A stretch of 6,462 nucleotides of DNA. Origin: UBA668 sp966112835. Its GTDB lineage: Bacteria > Actinomycetota > Acidimicrobiia > Acidimicrobiales > Ilumatobacteraceae. The DNA lies in contig CBHWEI010000235.1 of the NCBI GenBank assembly GCA_966112835.1, positions 1-6,462 on the forward strand, written 5' to 3'. The position numbers and the translations under genes were made by a program. The notes under the pieces were generated by a model. The model worked only from the letters and a program-made list of their open reading frames with translations, did not search any database and was not told the DNA's origin. Shown in pieces: positions 1 to 6,462 of the stretch. Numbering within the stretch: the stretch's first letter is position 1; each line of letters begins with the position of its first letter.

Positions 1-894
1 GCCGCGTCCTTCACCATGGTCAGCCTCCTCCCGGGCGACATCGTCACGTCGGTCCTCGGCCAGAACGCCACCGAGGAACAGCGTGCGGCCGCCCGGGAGG
101 AGCTCCGTCTCGACGACCCCCTGCCCATCCGTTACGTACGTTGGTTGGGCGACGCCGTCACCGGCGACCTGGGTGTGTCGTACCGCACCAAGCAGCCCGT
201 GGCCGAAGCCCTGGGCGAACGCATCTGGGTGACGTTCGAACTGGTGCTGTTCTCGCAGTTCATCGCGCTGCTGCTGGCGGTGCCGATGGCCATCTTCGGC
301 GCGCTGAAGCCCGGCTCGTGGCTGGACCGCGTGCTCAGCGGAGTGCAGTTGGCCATGTTGGCCACACCCGCGTACCTGGTGGCCCTGGGCTTGATGGCCG
401 TGTTCGCGGTGAAGCTCGGCTGGTTCGACACCACCGGGTACACACCGTTCACCGAGAACCCGTTGGCCAACCTGAAGTCGCTGCTGCTGCCCTCGCTCGC
501 GCTCGCGCTGGAGCAGGTGGCCGTGTACGCACGCGTGCTGCGCACCGACCTGGTGAACACGTTCGACCAGGACTTCATCTGGTTCGCCCGGGCCAAGGGC
601 AACAGCACCCGCGACATCGTGGTGAAGCACGCGCTGCGCCCGTCGTCCATCGGCATCGTCACGCTCACCGGCATCTCGGTGGGGCGCATGATCGGCGGCA
701 CCGTGCTGGTCGAGAGCATCTTCGCCCTCCCCGGCCTCGGCCGGTTCACCATCGACGCCATCAACAACCGCGACTTCATGGCGTTGCAGGGCGCGGTGGT
801 GGTGCTCACCGTGGGCTTCGTGCTGGTGAACTTCGCGGTCGACATCCTGCACGGGGTCATCGACCCCCGCATCCGCACGGCGGCGGCCCGATGA
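1..894 (+). CDS. Peptide/nickel-type ABC transporter permease, DppB/OppB family (5' partial)
   Basis: Inner-membrane permease subunit of a peptide-type (Dpp/Opp) ABC importer; it would pair with the DppC-type permease encoded next. The frame is open to the left edge, and the visible protein begins in the middle of the family's first membrane segment, just before the LLPGD motif that follows it in DppB proteins. The ATG at base 16 is therefore most likely internal and the true start lies outside the window. Counting from that ATG, hydrophobic segments lie near residues 71-97, 107-135, 154-174, 212-238 and 257-279. The cytoplasmic EAA loop that contacts the ATPase is clear: RAKG at 192-195 and HALRPS at 205-210. 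The C-terminus ends in the family-typical D-I-L-HG-x-IDPRIR. The stop codon overlaps the next start (ATGA). The family call is secure; the substrate (di-/oligopeptide, nickel, other) cannot be read from a permease. Confidence 0.93.
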   Translation, partial: AASFTMVSLLPGDIVTSVLGQNATEEQRAAAREELRLDDPLPIRYVRWLGDAVTGDLGVSYRTKQPVAEALGERIWVTFELVLFSQFIALLLAVPMAIFGALKPGSWLDRVLSGVQLAMLATPAYLVALGLMAVFAVKLGWFDTTGYTPFTENPLANLKSLLLPSLALALEQVAVYARVLRTDLVNTFDQDFIWFARAKGNSTRDIVVKHALRPSSIGIVTLTGISVGRMIGGTVLVESIFALPGLGRFTIDAINNRDFMALQGAVVVLTVGFVLVNFAVDILHGVIDPRIRTAAAR

Positions 895-1778
895 CCGCGG
901 CCATGGCCGGCGCGGCCCACAACTCGGTGGCCACCGTGGCCGACGACGGCGTGCTGCGCAAGGACCGCATCGGCATCTCGGTGTGGTGCTCCATGGCGTG
1001 GCTGGTGCTGCTCACGCTCGCGGCCATCTTCGCCGACCTGCTCCCCCTGTACGACCCGTCCGACACGCGTGCGGGCATCCCTCTGTCGGTGCCCACCTCG
1101 CAGAACTGGCTGGGCACCGACGCACTGGGCCGCGACCTGCTGTCGCGCACCATCTACGGCGCCCGGGTGTCCATCATCGTGGGCATCTCGGCCGTCCTGC
1201 TGTCGTCGGTGGTGGGCGGCCTCATCGGCATGATCGCCGGCTACTTCAAGCGCAAGGTCGAGACCGTCACCCTCTTCGCCGCCGACGTGCTCATGGCGTT
1301 CCCCACGCTGCTGCTCGCCGCGTCCATCGTCGCGTTCACCGACTCGCGCGGCCTGGTCACGGTGGTGCTGGCCATCGCGCTCATCTACCTGGGGCCCACC
1401 ATCCGCATCGTGCGCGCGCTCACGTTGAGCGTGAGCAACCGCGAGTTCGTGCTGGCCGCCCGCTCGCTGGGTGCCACCAACTCGCGCATCATCCGGCGCG
1501 AGATCATGCCCAACGTCATCCCCACCCTCACCTCGATGATGGTCGTCGCGGTGGCAGGCGCCATCGTCGCCGAGGGCGGCCTGGCCTACCTGAACCTGTC
1601 GGTCGCACCGCCCACCCCCACCTGGGGCGCCATGATCGCGGCCGGCCAGCCGACGCTCGACGAGAGCCTGTACCCGGTGCTCGTGCCGGGTGGCGCGCTG
1701 TTCCTGACGGTGCTGTCGCTCACGCTCATCGGCGACGCCATCCAGAAGCGGCAAGCGCGCAACACCGGCGCCATCTGA
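891..1778 (+). CDS. Peptide/nickel-type ABC transporter permease, DppC/OppC family
   Basis: Second membrane permease of the same importer, 295 aa, a normal length for DppC. The ATG at 891 overlaps the previous stop as ATGA, which suggests translational coupling; no strong Shine-Dalgarno precedes it, and an in-frame ATG at 903 is an alternative start. Residues 1-26 form a polar cytoplasmic tail, followed by a membrane segment at about 28-50. The family motif LGTDALGRDLLSR is at 74-86. Further membrane segments lie near 93-117, 130-150, 156-176, 213-232 and 262-281. The EAA loop runs over about 189-213 (AARSLGA ... IMPNVIPTL). An aspartate/proline-rich periplasmic stretch (PTPTWGAMI, 241-249) is also typical. 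In Dpp/Opp operons the ATPase genes usually follow the permeases; here an esterase gene follows after 13 bases, so the ATPases must be upstream or elsewhere. Confidence 0.95.
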   Translation: MTAAMAGAAHNSVATVADDGVLRKDRIGISVWCSMAWLVLLTLAAIFADLLPLYDPSDTRAGIPLSVPTSQNWLGTDALGRDLLSRTIYGARVSIIVGISAVLLSSVVGGLIGMIAGYFKRKVETVTLFAADVLMAFPTLLLAASIVAFTDSRGLVTVVLAIALIYLGPTIRIVRALTLSVSNREFVLAARSLGATNSRIIRREIMPNVIPTLTSMMVVAVAGAIVAEGGLAYLNLSVAPPTPTWGAMIAAGQPTLDESLYPVLVPGGALFLTVLSLTLIGDAIQKRQARNTGAI

Positions 1779-1779
1779 C

Positions 1780-1783
1780 AGGA
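1780..1783 (+). promoter_or_regulatory. Shine-Dalgarno for the esterase gene
   Basis: AGGA lies 8 bases upstream of the ATG at 1792, directly after the permease stop codon at 1776-1778. It supports that ATG as the start and expression from the same transcript as the permeases. Confidence 0.6.
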
Positions 1784-1791
1784 TCGGCCGC

Positions 1792-3024
1792 ATGCACCCG
1801 CTGCTCGACGCCGTCGCTGCCGGGGCGCCCTACGCCGTCGACACGCTGCGCACCGCGCTCGTGTCCACCGGCGGTCCGCTGCGCACGCCCACCGCAGGCG
1901 GCGACATCCGGCTGACGTTCGTGTGGATCGGCACGGCGCCCAGCGTGTCGTTGCAGTGCGGGTTGGTGGACCACGGCCGCTCCACCCCCTTGCAACGGGT
2001 GGGCGACAGCGATGTGTACGCGCTCGAGGTCGACGCGCCCGGCGACACGCTGGTGTCGTACCGGTTCGTCGTCGACGACCCGTTCCTGCGCGAGGCGCCC
2101 ACCAACGACGCGGCGTGGCAACGGCTGATGCTGGAGGCGCAGCAGCGCGCGTTCGCCGACCAGCACAACCCGCAGCGCATCGCCCCGCTCGCCGTGCTGT
2201 TCGGGCTGCAGGTTCCCGACGAGCAGTTCGAGTCGGTGCTGTCGCTGCGCGGCGCACCGGTGGCCCCGTGGTTCGCTGCCCACGACGCGCCGCAGGGCAC
2301 GCTGCGCTCGTTCGACCACACGTCGGCCGCCATGGACGACACGCGGACGGTCACGGTGTGGACCCCGGCCTCGGGTGGTGAAGCGCTGCCGTTGGTGGTG
2401 CTGCTCGACGGCGAGTCGTACCTGCAGATCGCCCAGCTGCCACGAGCGCTCGACCTTGCGGTGCAGCGCGGTGACATCCCGCCGTGCATCGTCGCACTGG
2501 TCCCCGGCGCACACTCGTCCACCGGCTTCGCCGACCGCACGCGCGAGCTCAGCTGCAACCCTGCGCATGCGGCGATGCTGGCCGACGAGATCATCCCGGC
2601 CCTGCGCCGGCAGTTCGCCGTCGACCCGTCGCCCGCTGCCACCGTGCTCGGTGGTGCCAGCCTGGGTGGGCTGCAGAGCACGTTCACCGCGATGGAGCAT
2701 CCCGACGTGGTCGGCAACGTGCTGTCGGTGTCGGGCAGCTTCTGGTACGGGCCCGACATGCCCGCTCATCCCGAGTGGCTGACCGCCCGCATCCAGGCCG
2801 AACCGGTGCTGCCGATGCGGCTGTACCAGCAGATCGGCCGGCTGGAGGACGGGCCGCTGCCCATGGACCTGCGGTTCACGCACCTCGATGCCAACCGTCG
2901 CTTCCACGACGCCGCCGTCGCCCGCGGTTACGACGTGCACTACGAAGAACTGGGCACGGCACACGACATCTGCGCGTTCCGGGTGGCCACCGTCCGCGGC
3001 CTGCAGCATCTGCTGCCGCACTGA
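1792..3024 (+). CDS. Enterochelin-esterase-like alpha/beta hydrolase (Fes type)
   Basis: 410 aa, close to E. coli Fes in length and domain order. The N-terminal part (about 38-130) resembles the enterochelin esterase N-terminal beta domain: DIRLTFVWIG at 38-47, a GDSDVYALEV strand at 71-80, SYRF at 89-92 and the HNPQR stretch at 125-129. The C-terminal esterase-D-type hydrolase domain (about 180-410) has LDGE at 205-208, DRTRELSCN at 248-256, the nucleophile elbow GASLGG at 288-293 with Ser290, a probable acid near Glu352/Asp353 and His391. No signal peptide is visible, so it should act in the cytoplasm. In known relatives the enzyme cuts ester bonds of ferric catecholate siderophores after import. 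Here the segment around His391 reads GTAHDICAF instead of the usual GGHDW, and the neighbours are peptide permeases rather than siderophore genes, so another ester or peptide-conjugate substrate is possible. Fold and catalytic class are well supported; the substrate is not. Confidence 0.85.
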   Translation: MHPLLDAVAAGAPYAVDTLRTALVSTGGPLRTPTAGGDIRLTFVWIGTAPSVSLQCGLVDHGRSTPLQRVGDSDVYALEVDAPGDTLVSYRFVVDDPFLREAPTNDAAWQRLMLEAQQRAFADQHNPQRIAPLAVLFGLQVPDEQFESVLSLRGAPVAPWFAAHDAPQGTLRSFDHTSAAMDDTRTVTVWTPASGGEALPLVVLLDGESYLQIAQLPRALDLAVQRGDIPPCIVALVPGAHSSTGFADRTRELSCNPAHAAMLADEIIPALRRQFAVDPSPAATVLGGASLGGLQSTFTAMEHPDVVGNVLSVSGSFWYGPDMPAHPEWLTARIQAEPVLPMRLYQQIGRLEDGPLPMDLRFTHLDANRRFHDAAVARGYDVHYEELGTAHDICAFRVATVRGLQHLLPH

Positions 3025-3034
3025 CGCCGCCGGC

Positions 3035-3745
3035 TCAGCCCCGGTCGGGCAGGCGGGCGACGATGCCGACGAGGAGGATGTCGAGCAGGAACTCGAACGA
3101 CTCGTCGAGCGGGTTCTGCACGCCGTCGCTCCAGCGCACCGACAATGCGTGGTCGGCCACCTGGTCGAGGTGCGCGGTGATGTGCGGGAACTGCTCGGCG
3201 TCGAGCGTGCGGATCTCCTGCTCGGTGGCCCGGGCCGACGGCTCGTCGGGGTCGGCGATGCGGGCCAATTCCATCACGACGAAGCCCTGCACCGCGCCGA
3301 CGAGCGCGTTGTAGGCGTGCACCATGTCGTCGCCCAGACCCAGCTCGGCGATCTTGCCGAGCACTGCGTCGGGGATGCGCATGGCGTTGATGTTGCGCAC
3401 CCGCTCGACGCTGATGAGCCGGGCGACGTGCGGGTGGGCGTGGGCGTTGCGGCGGTAGCGACGCCCCAGCTCGCGCATCCACTCCTGCCAGTCGTCGAGG
3501 TGGTCGGGCAGCTCGATCTGCAGGGTCCACTTCTCCTCCACCAGACCCAGCAGCTGCCCGCGATCGCCGACGTGCCAGTACAGGGTGGCGGGGAACACGC
3601 CCAGCTCGGTGGCGAGCGAGCGCATGCTGAAGCTGTCGAAGCCGCGCTCCTCGATGAGCGCGAACGCTGCCTCGACGATGGCCTCGCGGGTGACGGGCAC
3701 CTCGGCCCGTGCGCCGCGCTTTCGCGACGGTGTGGTTGCGCTCAT
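3035..3745 (-). CDS. TetR-family transcriptional regulator (TetR-type C-terminal domain)
   Basis: 236 aa, predicted cytoplasmic DNA-binding repressor. The start is the ATG at 3745, preceded by a good Shine-Dalgarno and overlapping the racemase stop as ATGA; the frame stays open further upstream, but only as a shadow of the racemase gene. After a basic tail (SRKRGAR, 7-13) the helix-turn-helix spans about 19-65: VTREAIVEAAF, then the recognition region SMRSLATELGV-FPATLYWHVGD at 40-61. TLYWHV is characteristic of TetR proteins close to the tetracycline repressor itself, and residues about 80-225 look like the TetR-type all-helical ligand-binding and dimerisation domain. It is the last gene of the D-amino-acid-type operon, so autoregulation together with the enzymes is likely (inference), with the operator expected at the operon promoter outside this window. 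The effector is unknown; a pathway substrate such as a D-amino acid or N-succinyl amino acid is a guess. Confidence 0.92.
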   Translation of the reverse strand: MSATTPSRKRGARAEVPVTREAIVEAAFALIEERGFDSFSMRSLATELGVFPATLYWHVGDRGQLLGLVEEKWTLQIELPDHLDDWQEWMRELGRRYRRNAHAHPHVARLISVERVRNINAMRIPDAVLGKIAELGLGDDMVHAYNALVGAVQGFVVMELARIADPDEPSARATEQEIRTLDAEQFPHITAHLDQVADHALSVRWSDGVQNPLDESFEFLLDILLVGIVARLPDRG

Positions 3746-4872
3746 CGGGGTGGACCTCCCAGGGTCTCGAAGTGGGCACCGAGGTCGTGCAGGACACCGA
3801 CGTCGACGGTGACGCCCAGGCCCGGCCCGGTGGGGACGGCGATGGTGGAGCCGACCAGGACGAACGGCTCGGTGATGTCGCGGCGCCAGTAGCGGTCGCT
3901 GGCGGAGATGTCGGCGGGGAACACGAAGCCGGGCAGCGACGACAGCGCCACGTTGGCGGCGCGGCCGACCCCGGTCTCGAGCATGCCGCCGCACCACACC
4001 GGCACGTCGCGTTCGCGGCAGGCGTCGTGGATGCGCATGGCTTCCAGCACGCCGCCCACCCGGCCGACCTTGATGTTCACGATGGTGCACGCGCCCAGGT
4101 CGAGCGCGTCGAGGGTGTGGCGCACCGACAGGATGGACTCGTCGAGGCAGACGGGCGTGCGCATGCCCGCCGCCAACGCCGCGTGGGCGCGCAGTTCGTC
4201 GGGCGGGTACGGCTGCTCGATCATCAGCACGTCGAAGCGGTCGAGCGAGCGAACCGCGGCGACGTGCTCGGGATCGTCGGCCGAATAGCCGGCGTTCGCA
4301 TCGACCTGCAGCGCCAGTTCGGGGAACGCGTCGCGCACCGCACCCACCGGGTCGACGTCCCAGCCGGGCATCACCTTCAACTTCACCCGCTCGTACCCGT
4401 CGGCCACGTAGCCGCGCACCTGGTCGACCAGCTCGGCGACGGTGGGCGTGATGCCCACGGACACGCCGACGTCGATGTGCGACCGCGGTGCGTCCCCGCC
4501 GGCGAGGCGGCCGGCCAACGAGCGGCCTTCGGCGCGCAGCTGTGCGTCGAGCACCGCCATCTCCAGCCCGGCCTTCGCAGCGCGGTAGCCCTTCACCGGC
4601 CGCACCGCACCAGCCACTGCGTCGCCCGTCGGCTCGGGCAGCGCCATCACCGCGGGCACCAGCCAACGGCGCAGCACCATGATCGCGGCCTCGGTGAACT
4701 CCTCGTTGTAGAACGGCTCGGCGTGCGCGGCGCACTCGCCCCAGCCCTCGCCCTGGTCGGTGACCACGTGCACCAGGAGCACGTCGCGCGTCTCCTGCAC
4801 ACCGAAGCTGGTGCGGAACGGGCGCACCAATGGCATGGCGACGCGAGCCAGTTCGACCTGTTCGATCCTCAC
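3742..4872 (-). CDS. N-succinylamino acid racemase / o-succinylbenzoate synthase (enolase superfamily)
   Basis: 376 aa enzyme of the muconate-lactonising subgroup of the enolase superfamily. I chose the GTG at 4872 (GTGA overlap with the acyltransferase stop) because it yields MRIEQVELARVAMPLVRPF, the family's standard N-terminus; the next in-frame Met (13) would cut into the capping domain. The N-terminal capping domain covers about 1-125, including PFRTSFG at 18-24 and KGYRAAKAGLEMA at 94-106. The barrel has every active-site element: KLK at 164-166 (Lys166 as one acid/base), metal ligands Asp191 (VDAN), Glu219 (IEQP) and Asp244 (CLDES), and Lys268 (NIKVGRVGG) as the opposing acid/base. The spacing agrees with Amycolatopsis racemase, and GGMLETGVGRA at 295-305 is also typical. 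Members racemise N-succinyl amino acids, synthesise o-succinylbenzoate for menaquinone, or do both. The flanking GNAT and M20 genes, and the absence of other men genes here, favour racemisation in D-to-L conversion. Confidence 0.92.
   Translation of the reverse strand: MRIEQVELARVAMPLVRPFRTSFGVQETRDVLLVHVVTDQGEGWGECAAHAEPFYNEEFTEAAIMVLRRWLVPAVMALPEPTGDAVAGAVRPVKGYRAAKAGLEMAVLDAQLRAEGRSLAGRLAGGDAPRSHIDVGVSVGITPTVAELVDQVRGYVADGYERVKLKVMPGWDVDPVGAVRDAFPELALQVDANAGYSADDPEHVAAVRSLDRFDVLMIEQPYPPDELRAHAALAAGMRTPVCLDESILSVRHTLDALDLGACTIVNIKVGRVGGVLEAMRIHDACRERDVPVWCGGMLETGVGRAANVALSSLPGFVFPADISASDRYWRRDITEPFVLVGSTIAVPTGPGLGVTVDVGVLHDLGAHFETLGGPPR
3755..3760 (-). promoter_or_regulatory. Shine-Dalgarno for the TetR gene, inside the racemase gene
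   Basis: GGGAGG on the minus strand sits 9 bases upstream of the ATG at 3745, within the last codons of the racemase gene. It fixes the regulator's start and shows that it can be initiated independently as well as by coupling through the ATGA overlap. Confidence 0.6.
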
Positions 4873-5609
4873 GGCGCACCACCCAGCACGTAGCCGTCGT
4901 CGCACCAGCCGGCCACGCCGCGCCCGGCGGCCAGCGCCTGCTGGAAGCGATCGCGGGTGCGCAACCGAAGCACGGCCGCGGCGGCGGGGTCGGCGGCGCG
5001 CAGCTGCAGGTAGTCGCGTGGCACCTCCACCACGTCGTGGCCGTGCGCGTCGAACGGCGCGCCGCCCACCGGCACGTCCAGCCGCCAGCGCACCTCCAGG
5101 CGGTCGGTGATGTCGCCGGTGTTGAACGCGTCGCGGCGTTCGCCGTAGCAGTTCGGCAGGTAGGCCATCACCTCTGCGCCCAGGCGCACCAGGTTGAAAC
5201 GAGCATTGGCCCACAGCAGCGGATCGAACGTCCAGCGCATCTCGGCAATGCCGTGCTCGAGGCACAGCGCGCGTTGGGCGAGCTTCAGCGCCAGGCCCAC
5301 ACCGCCACCGCGCACGCCGGTCTGCACCCCCACCTGGTGCGAATGGAAGTGGACGCCGCCCTCCCAACCCAGCCAGCCGAGCGCGAACCCCACGGGCGCA
5401 TCGTCGGCCCGGGCCACCAGCAGGCAGGCGCCGCCCAGGGCCAGGCCGCGGAGCAGGTTGCGCGGCGGCACGATCTCCGGCCCCCACACCGACTCCATGG
5501 TGGCGCGCAGCACGTCGAGCTCGTCGGGCGCGGCCACCGGTGCGATGGTCACCCCGGCCGTGGCGGCGGCCGCATCGGCGGCGCTGCGGGCTTCCGCTGG
5601 TGTACTCAT
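4869..5609 (-). CDS. GNAT-family N-acyltransferase, COG3375 type; probable succinyl-CoA:D-amino acid N-succinyltransferase
   Basis: 246 aa cytoplasmic GNAT protein. The ATG at 5609 has a perfect AGGAGG 5 bases upstream, so the longer open frame reaching into the peptidase gene is not used. Residues 1-20 are an Ala-rich, probably disordered tail. The GNAT core follows: CLLVARADDAPVGFALGW at about 62-79, a VHFHSHQVGV beta strand at 86-95, and the acyl-CoA pyrophosphate loop RGGGVG at 100-105 followed by a helix (LALKLAQRA). The segment TFDPLLWANARFNLVRLGA (127-145), then YLPNCYG (150-156) and a TDRLEVRW strand (168-175), is the hallmark of the COG3375 group. In Geobacillus a member encoded beside N-succinylamino acid racemase succinylates D-amino acids using succinyl-CoA; I infer the same role from the conserved neighbourhood. 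Its stop overlaps the racemase start (GTGA). Acyl donor and amino-acid preference cannot be read directly. Confidence 0.87.
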   Translation of the reverse strand: MSTPAEARSAADAAAATAGVTIAPVAAPDELDVLRATMESVWGPEIVPPRNLLRGLALGGACLLVARADDAPVGFALGWLGWEGGVHFHSHQVGVQTGVRGGGVGLALKLAQRALCLEHGIAEMRWTFDPLLWANARFNLVRLGAEVMAYLPNCYGERRDAFNTGDITDRLEVRWRLDVPVGGAPFDAHGHDVVEVPRDYLQLRAADPAAAAVLRLRTRDRFQQALAAGRGVAGWCDDGYVLGGAP

Positions 5610-5614
5610 GCGTG

Positions 5615-5620
5615 CCTCCT
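5615..5620 (-). promoter_or_regulatory. Strong Shine-Dalgarno for the GNAT gene
   Basis: A consensus AGGAGG on the minus strand ends 5 bases before the ATG at 5609 and shares base 5620 with the stop codon of the M20 gene (5620-5622). It decides the GNAT start and points to termination-reinitiation between the two genes. Confidence 0.75.
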
Positions 5621-6462
5621 CACGAGCCGCTCGCAGCGTGGGCCTGCAGCACGTCCGCGACGGTGGCGGTGACGCGGCGCACGGTGGGCAGGTGCAGGAA
5701 CTCGTCGGGCCCGTGCGCGTTCGACTCGGGGCCGAGCACGCCCACCAACAGGAACTGCGCGTCGGGCATCTGCTCGCCGAGCATGCCCATGAACGGGATG
5801 GTGCCGCCCACGCCGCACGAGGCCGACGGCACGCCCCAGTGGCGTTCGCTGGCTCGGTCCACCGCGGCCTGCAGCCACGGTTCGAACGCGGGCGACTCCC
5901 AGCCGGGGCCGCGAGCACCCTCCTGCAGGCGCACCGTGGCACCGAACGGCGGATCGGCCTCGAGCACGGTGCGCAGCTCGTCACCCACGGCCCACGTGTC
6001 GGCGGTGGGTGGAAGGCGCAGCGACAGCTTCACGCTGAGGCGTGAACGGAACACGTTGCCGGCATCGGCCACCGGCGGCAGGCCGTCGACGCCGATGACC
6101 TCGAGCGCCGGCCGCCACGTCTCGTTCACCAACTCCTCGTAGGCGTCGGCGCCCATCGGCTGCACGCCGGCGACCGGGCGGAAGCTGCTGGACAGCGCAG
6201 GGAATGCGTCCGCGGCGATGCGGGCCTCGGCCAGGCGGTGGTCGGGGATGTGCACGTTCGCGGTGGGCAGCAGCAGGCGACCGGTGGCCGAGTCCTCGAT
6301 GCGGTCGAGCAGCAGGCGCAGGATGCGGAAGCTGGAGGGCAGCACCCCGCTGGCCCGCCCACTGTGCGGATCGTCGGCGCAGACCTCGATGTCCAGCACC
6401 CCGCCGCACACGCCGCGGGTGGACGTGGTGGTCCACAGCCGGTCGTAGCTCTCGCAGAACGA
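5620..6462 (-). CDS. M20-family metallopeptidase (5' partial); candidate N-succinyl-L-amino acid hydrolase
   Basis: The C-terminal 280 residues of an M20 (ArgE/DapE/dipeptidase-like) zinc hydrolase; the frame is open to the right window edge, so the N-terminal catalytic half with the first metal ligands and the catalytic glutamate is not seen. Counting from the edge, RGVCGGVLDIEV (16-27) leads into the inserted dimerisation domain, with DDPHSG at 30-35 (the conserved HSG turn) and the SGVLPSSFRIL stretch that M20 dipeptidases share. The second half of the metal-binding domain returns near the end: GGTIPFMGMLGEQMP, then SNAHGPDEFL, whose histidine (about residue 250) is the expected last zinc ligand. 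Beside a GNAT and an N-succinylamino acid racemase, the family member is expected to remove succinate from N-succinyl-L-amino acids, the final irreversible step of D-to-L conversion. By sequence alone it could equally be a dipeptidase of the carnosinase-like group. Ten bases separate it from the GNAT gene. Confidence 0.88.
   Translation of the reverse strand, partial: SFCESYDRLWTTTSTRGVCGGVLDIEVCADDPHSGRASGVLPSSFRILRLLLDRIEDSATGRLLLPTANVHIPDHRLAEARIAADAFPALSSSFRPVAGVQPMGADAYEELVNETWRPALEVIGVDGLPPVADAGNVFRSRLSVKLSLRLPPTADTWAVGDELRTVLEADPPFGATVRLQEGARGPGWESPAFEPWLQAAVDRASERHWGVPSASCGVGGTIPFMGMLGEQMPDAQFLLVGVLGPESNAHGPDEFLHLPTVRRVTATVADVLQAHAASGS

Noticed and set aside
16..18. ATG at base 16 as the start of the first permease
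   Set aside because: The frame is open to the window edge, and starting here would remove the first membrane segment that DppB proteins need.
132..1793. Very long antisense open frame (553 codons) opposite both permease genes
   Set aside because: The translation is rich in Arg, His, Gly and Asp with no recognisable domain, as expected for a stop-poor shadow frame in high-GC DNA. The plus-strand frames encode clear permeases.
1726..3021. Long antisense open frame (431 codons) opposite the esterase
   Set aside because: It has low-complexity Arg/Gly/Val composition with no motifs, and the esterase frame on the other strand carries a complete catalytic domain.
3038..3050. Small GCCC/GGGC hairpin near the convergent gene ends
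   Set aside because: It has a four-base-pair stem and no T tract on either strand, and lies inside the last TetR codons; such stems are expected by chance at this GC content.
3709..4893. Plus-strand open frame (394 codons) across the racemase
   Set aside because: Its composition (many His, Gly, Arg, Val, Ala) and lack of motifs mark it as the complement of the racemase codons.
5610..5984. N-terminal extension of the GNAT frame into the M20 gene
   Set aside because: The extension is Arg/Pro/Ser/Cys-rich shadow sequence, and the ATG at 5609 has a consensus Shine-Dalgarno and gives a normal-length GNAT protein.

Overview
The window is high-GC, gene-dense DNA with strong G/C bias at third codon positions, very short intergenic gaps and ATGA/GTGA start-stop overlaps. 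This fits an actinobacterium; a marine or freshwater Acidimicrobiia-like lineage is possible, but that is an inference from style and protein likeness, not a proven placement. No RNA gene, insertion sequence, CRISPR array, long repeat or replication origin is visible. Coding density is close to 100 percent and no gap exceeds 13 bases.

Left half, plus strand (1-3024): the end of a DppB-type peptide ABC permease (cut by the window edge), a complete DppC-type permease overlapping it by 4 bases, and, 13 bases further on, an enterochelin-esterase-like alpha/beta hydrolase. The three look like the distal part of one operon. The ATPase and substrate-binding genes that such a transporter needs are not in the window.

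Right half, minus strand (3035-6462): reading in the direction of transcription (right to left), an M20 metallopeptidase (5' end cut by the window edge), a GNAT acyltransferase of the COG3375 type, an enolase-superfamily enzyme of the N-succinylamino acid racemase / o-succinylbenzoate synthase group, and a TetR-family repressor. Gaps are 10 bases, then a GTGA overlap, then an ATGA overlap, so this is a tightly coupled operon. The first three match the gene set known from Geobacillus for irreversible conversion of D- to L-amino acids: the GNAT succinylates the D-amino acid with succinyl-CoA, the racemase inverts the N-succinyl derivative, and the M20 hydrolase removes succinate from the L form. 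The TetR protein at the operon's end is a likely local regulator.

The two operons converge, with stop codons only 10 bases apart and no recognisable terminator between them. A plausible joint role (inference) is import of peptides or amino-acid conjugates, including D-residue-containing ones, by the ABC transporter, followed by hydrolysis and D-to-L salvage.
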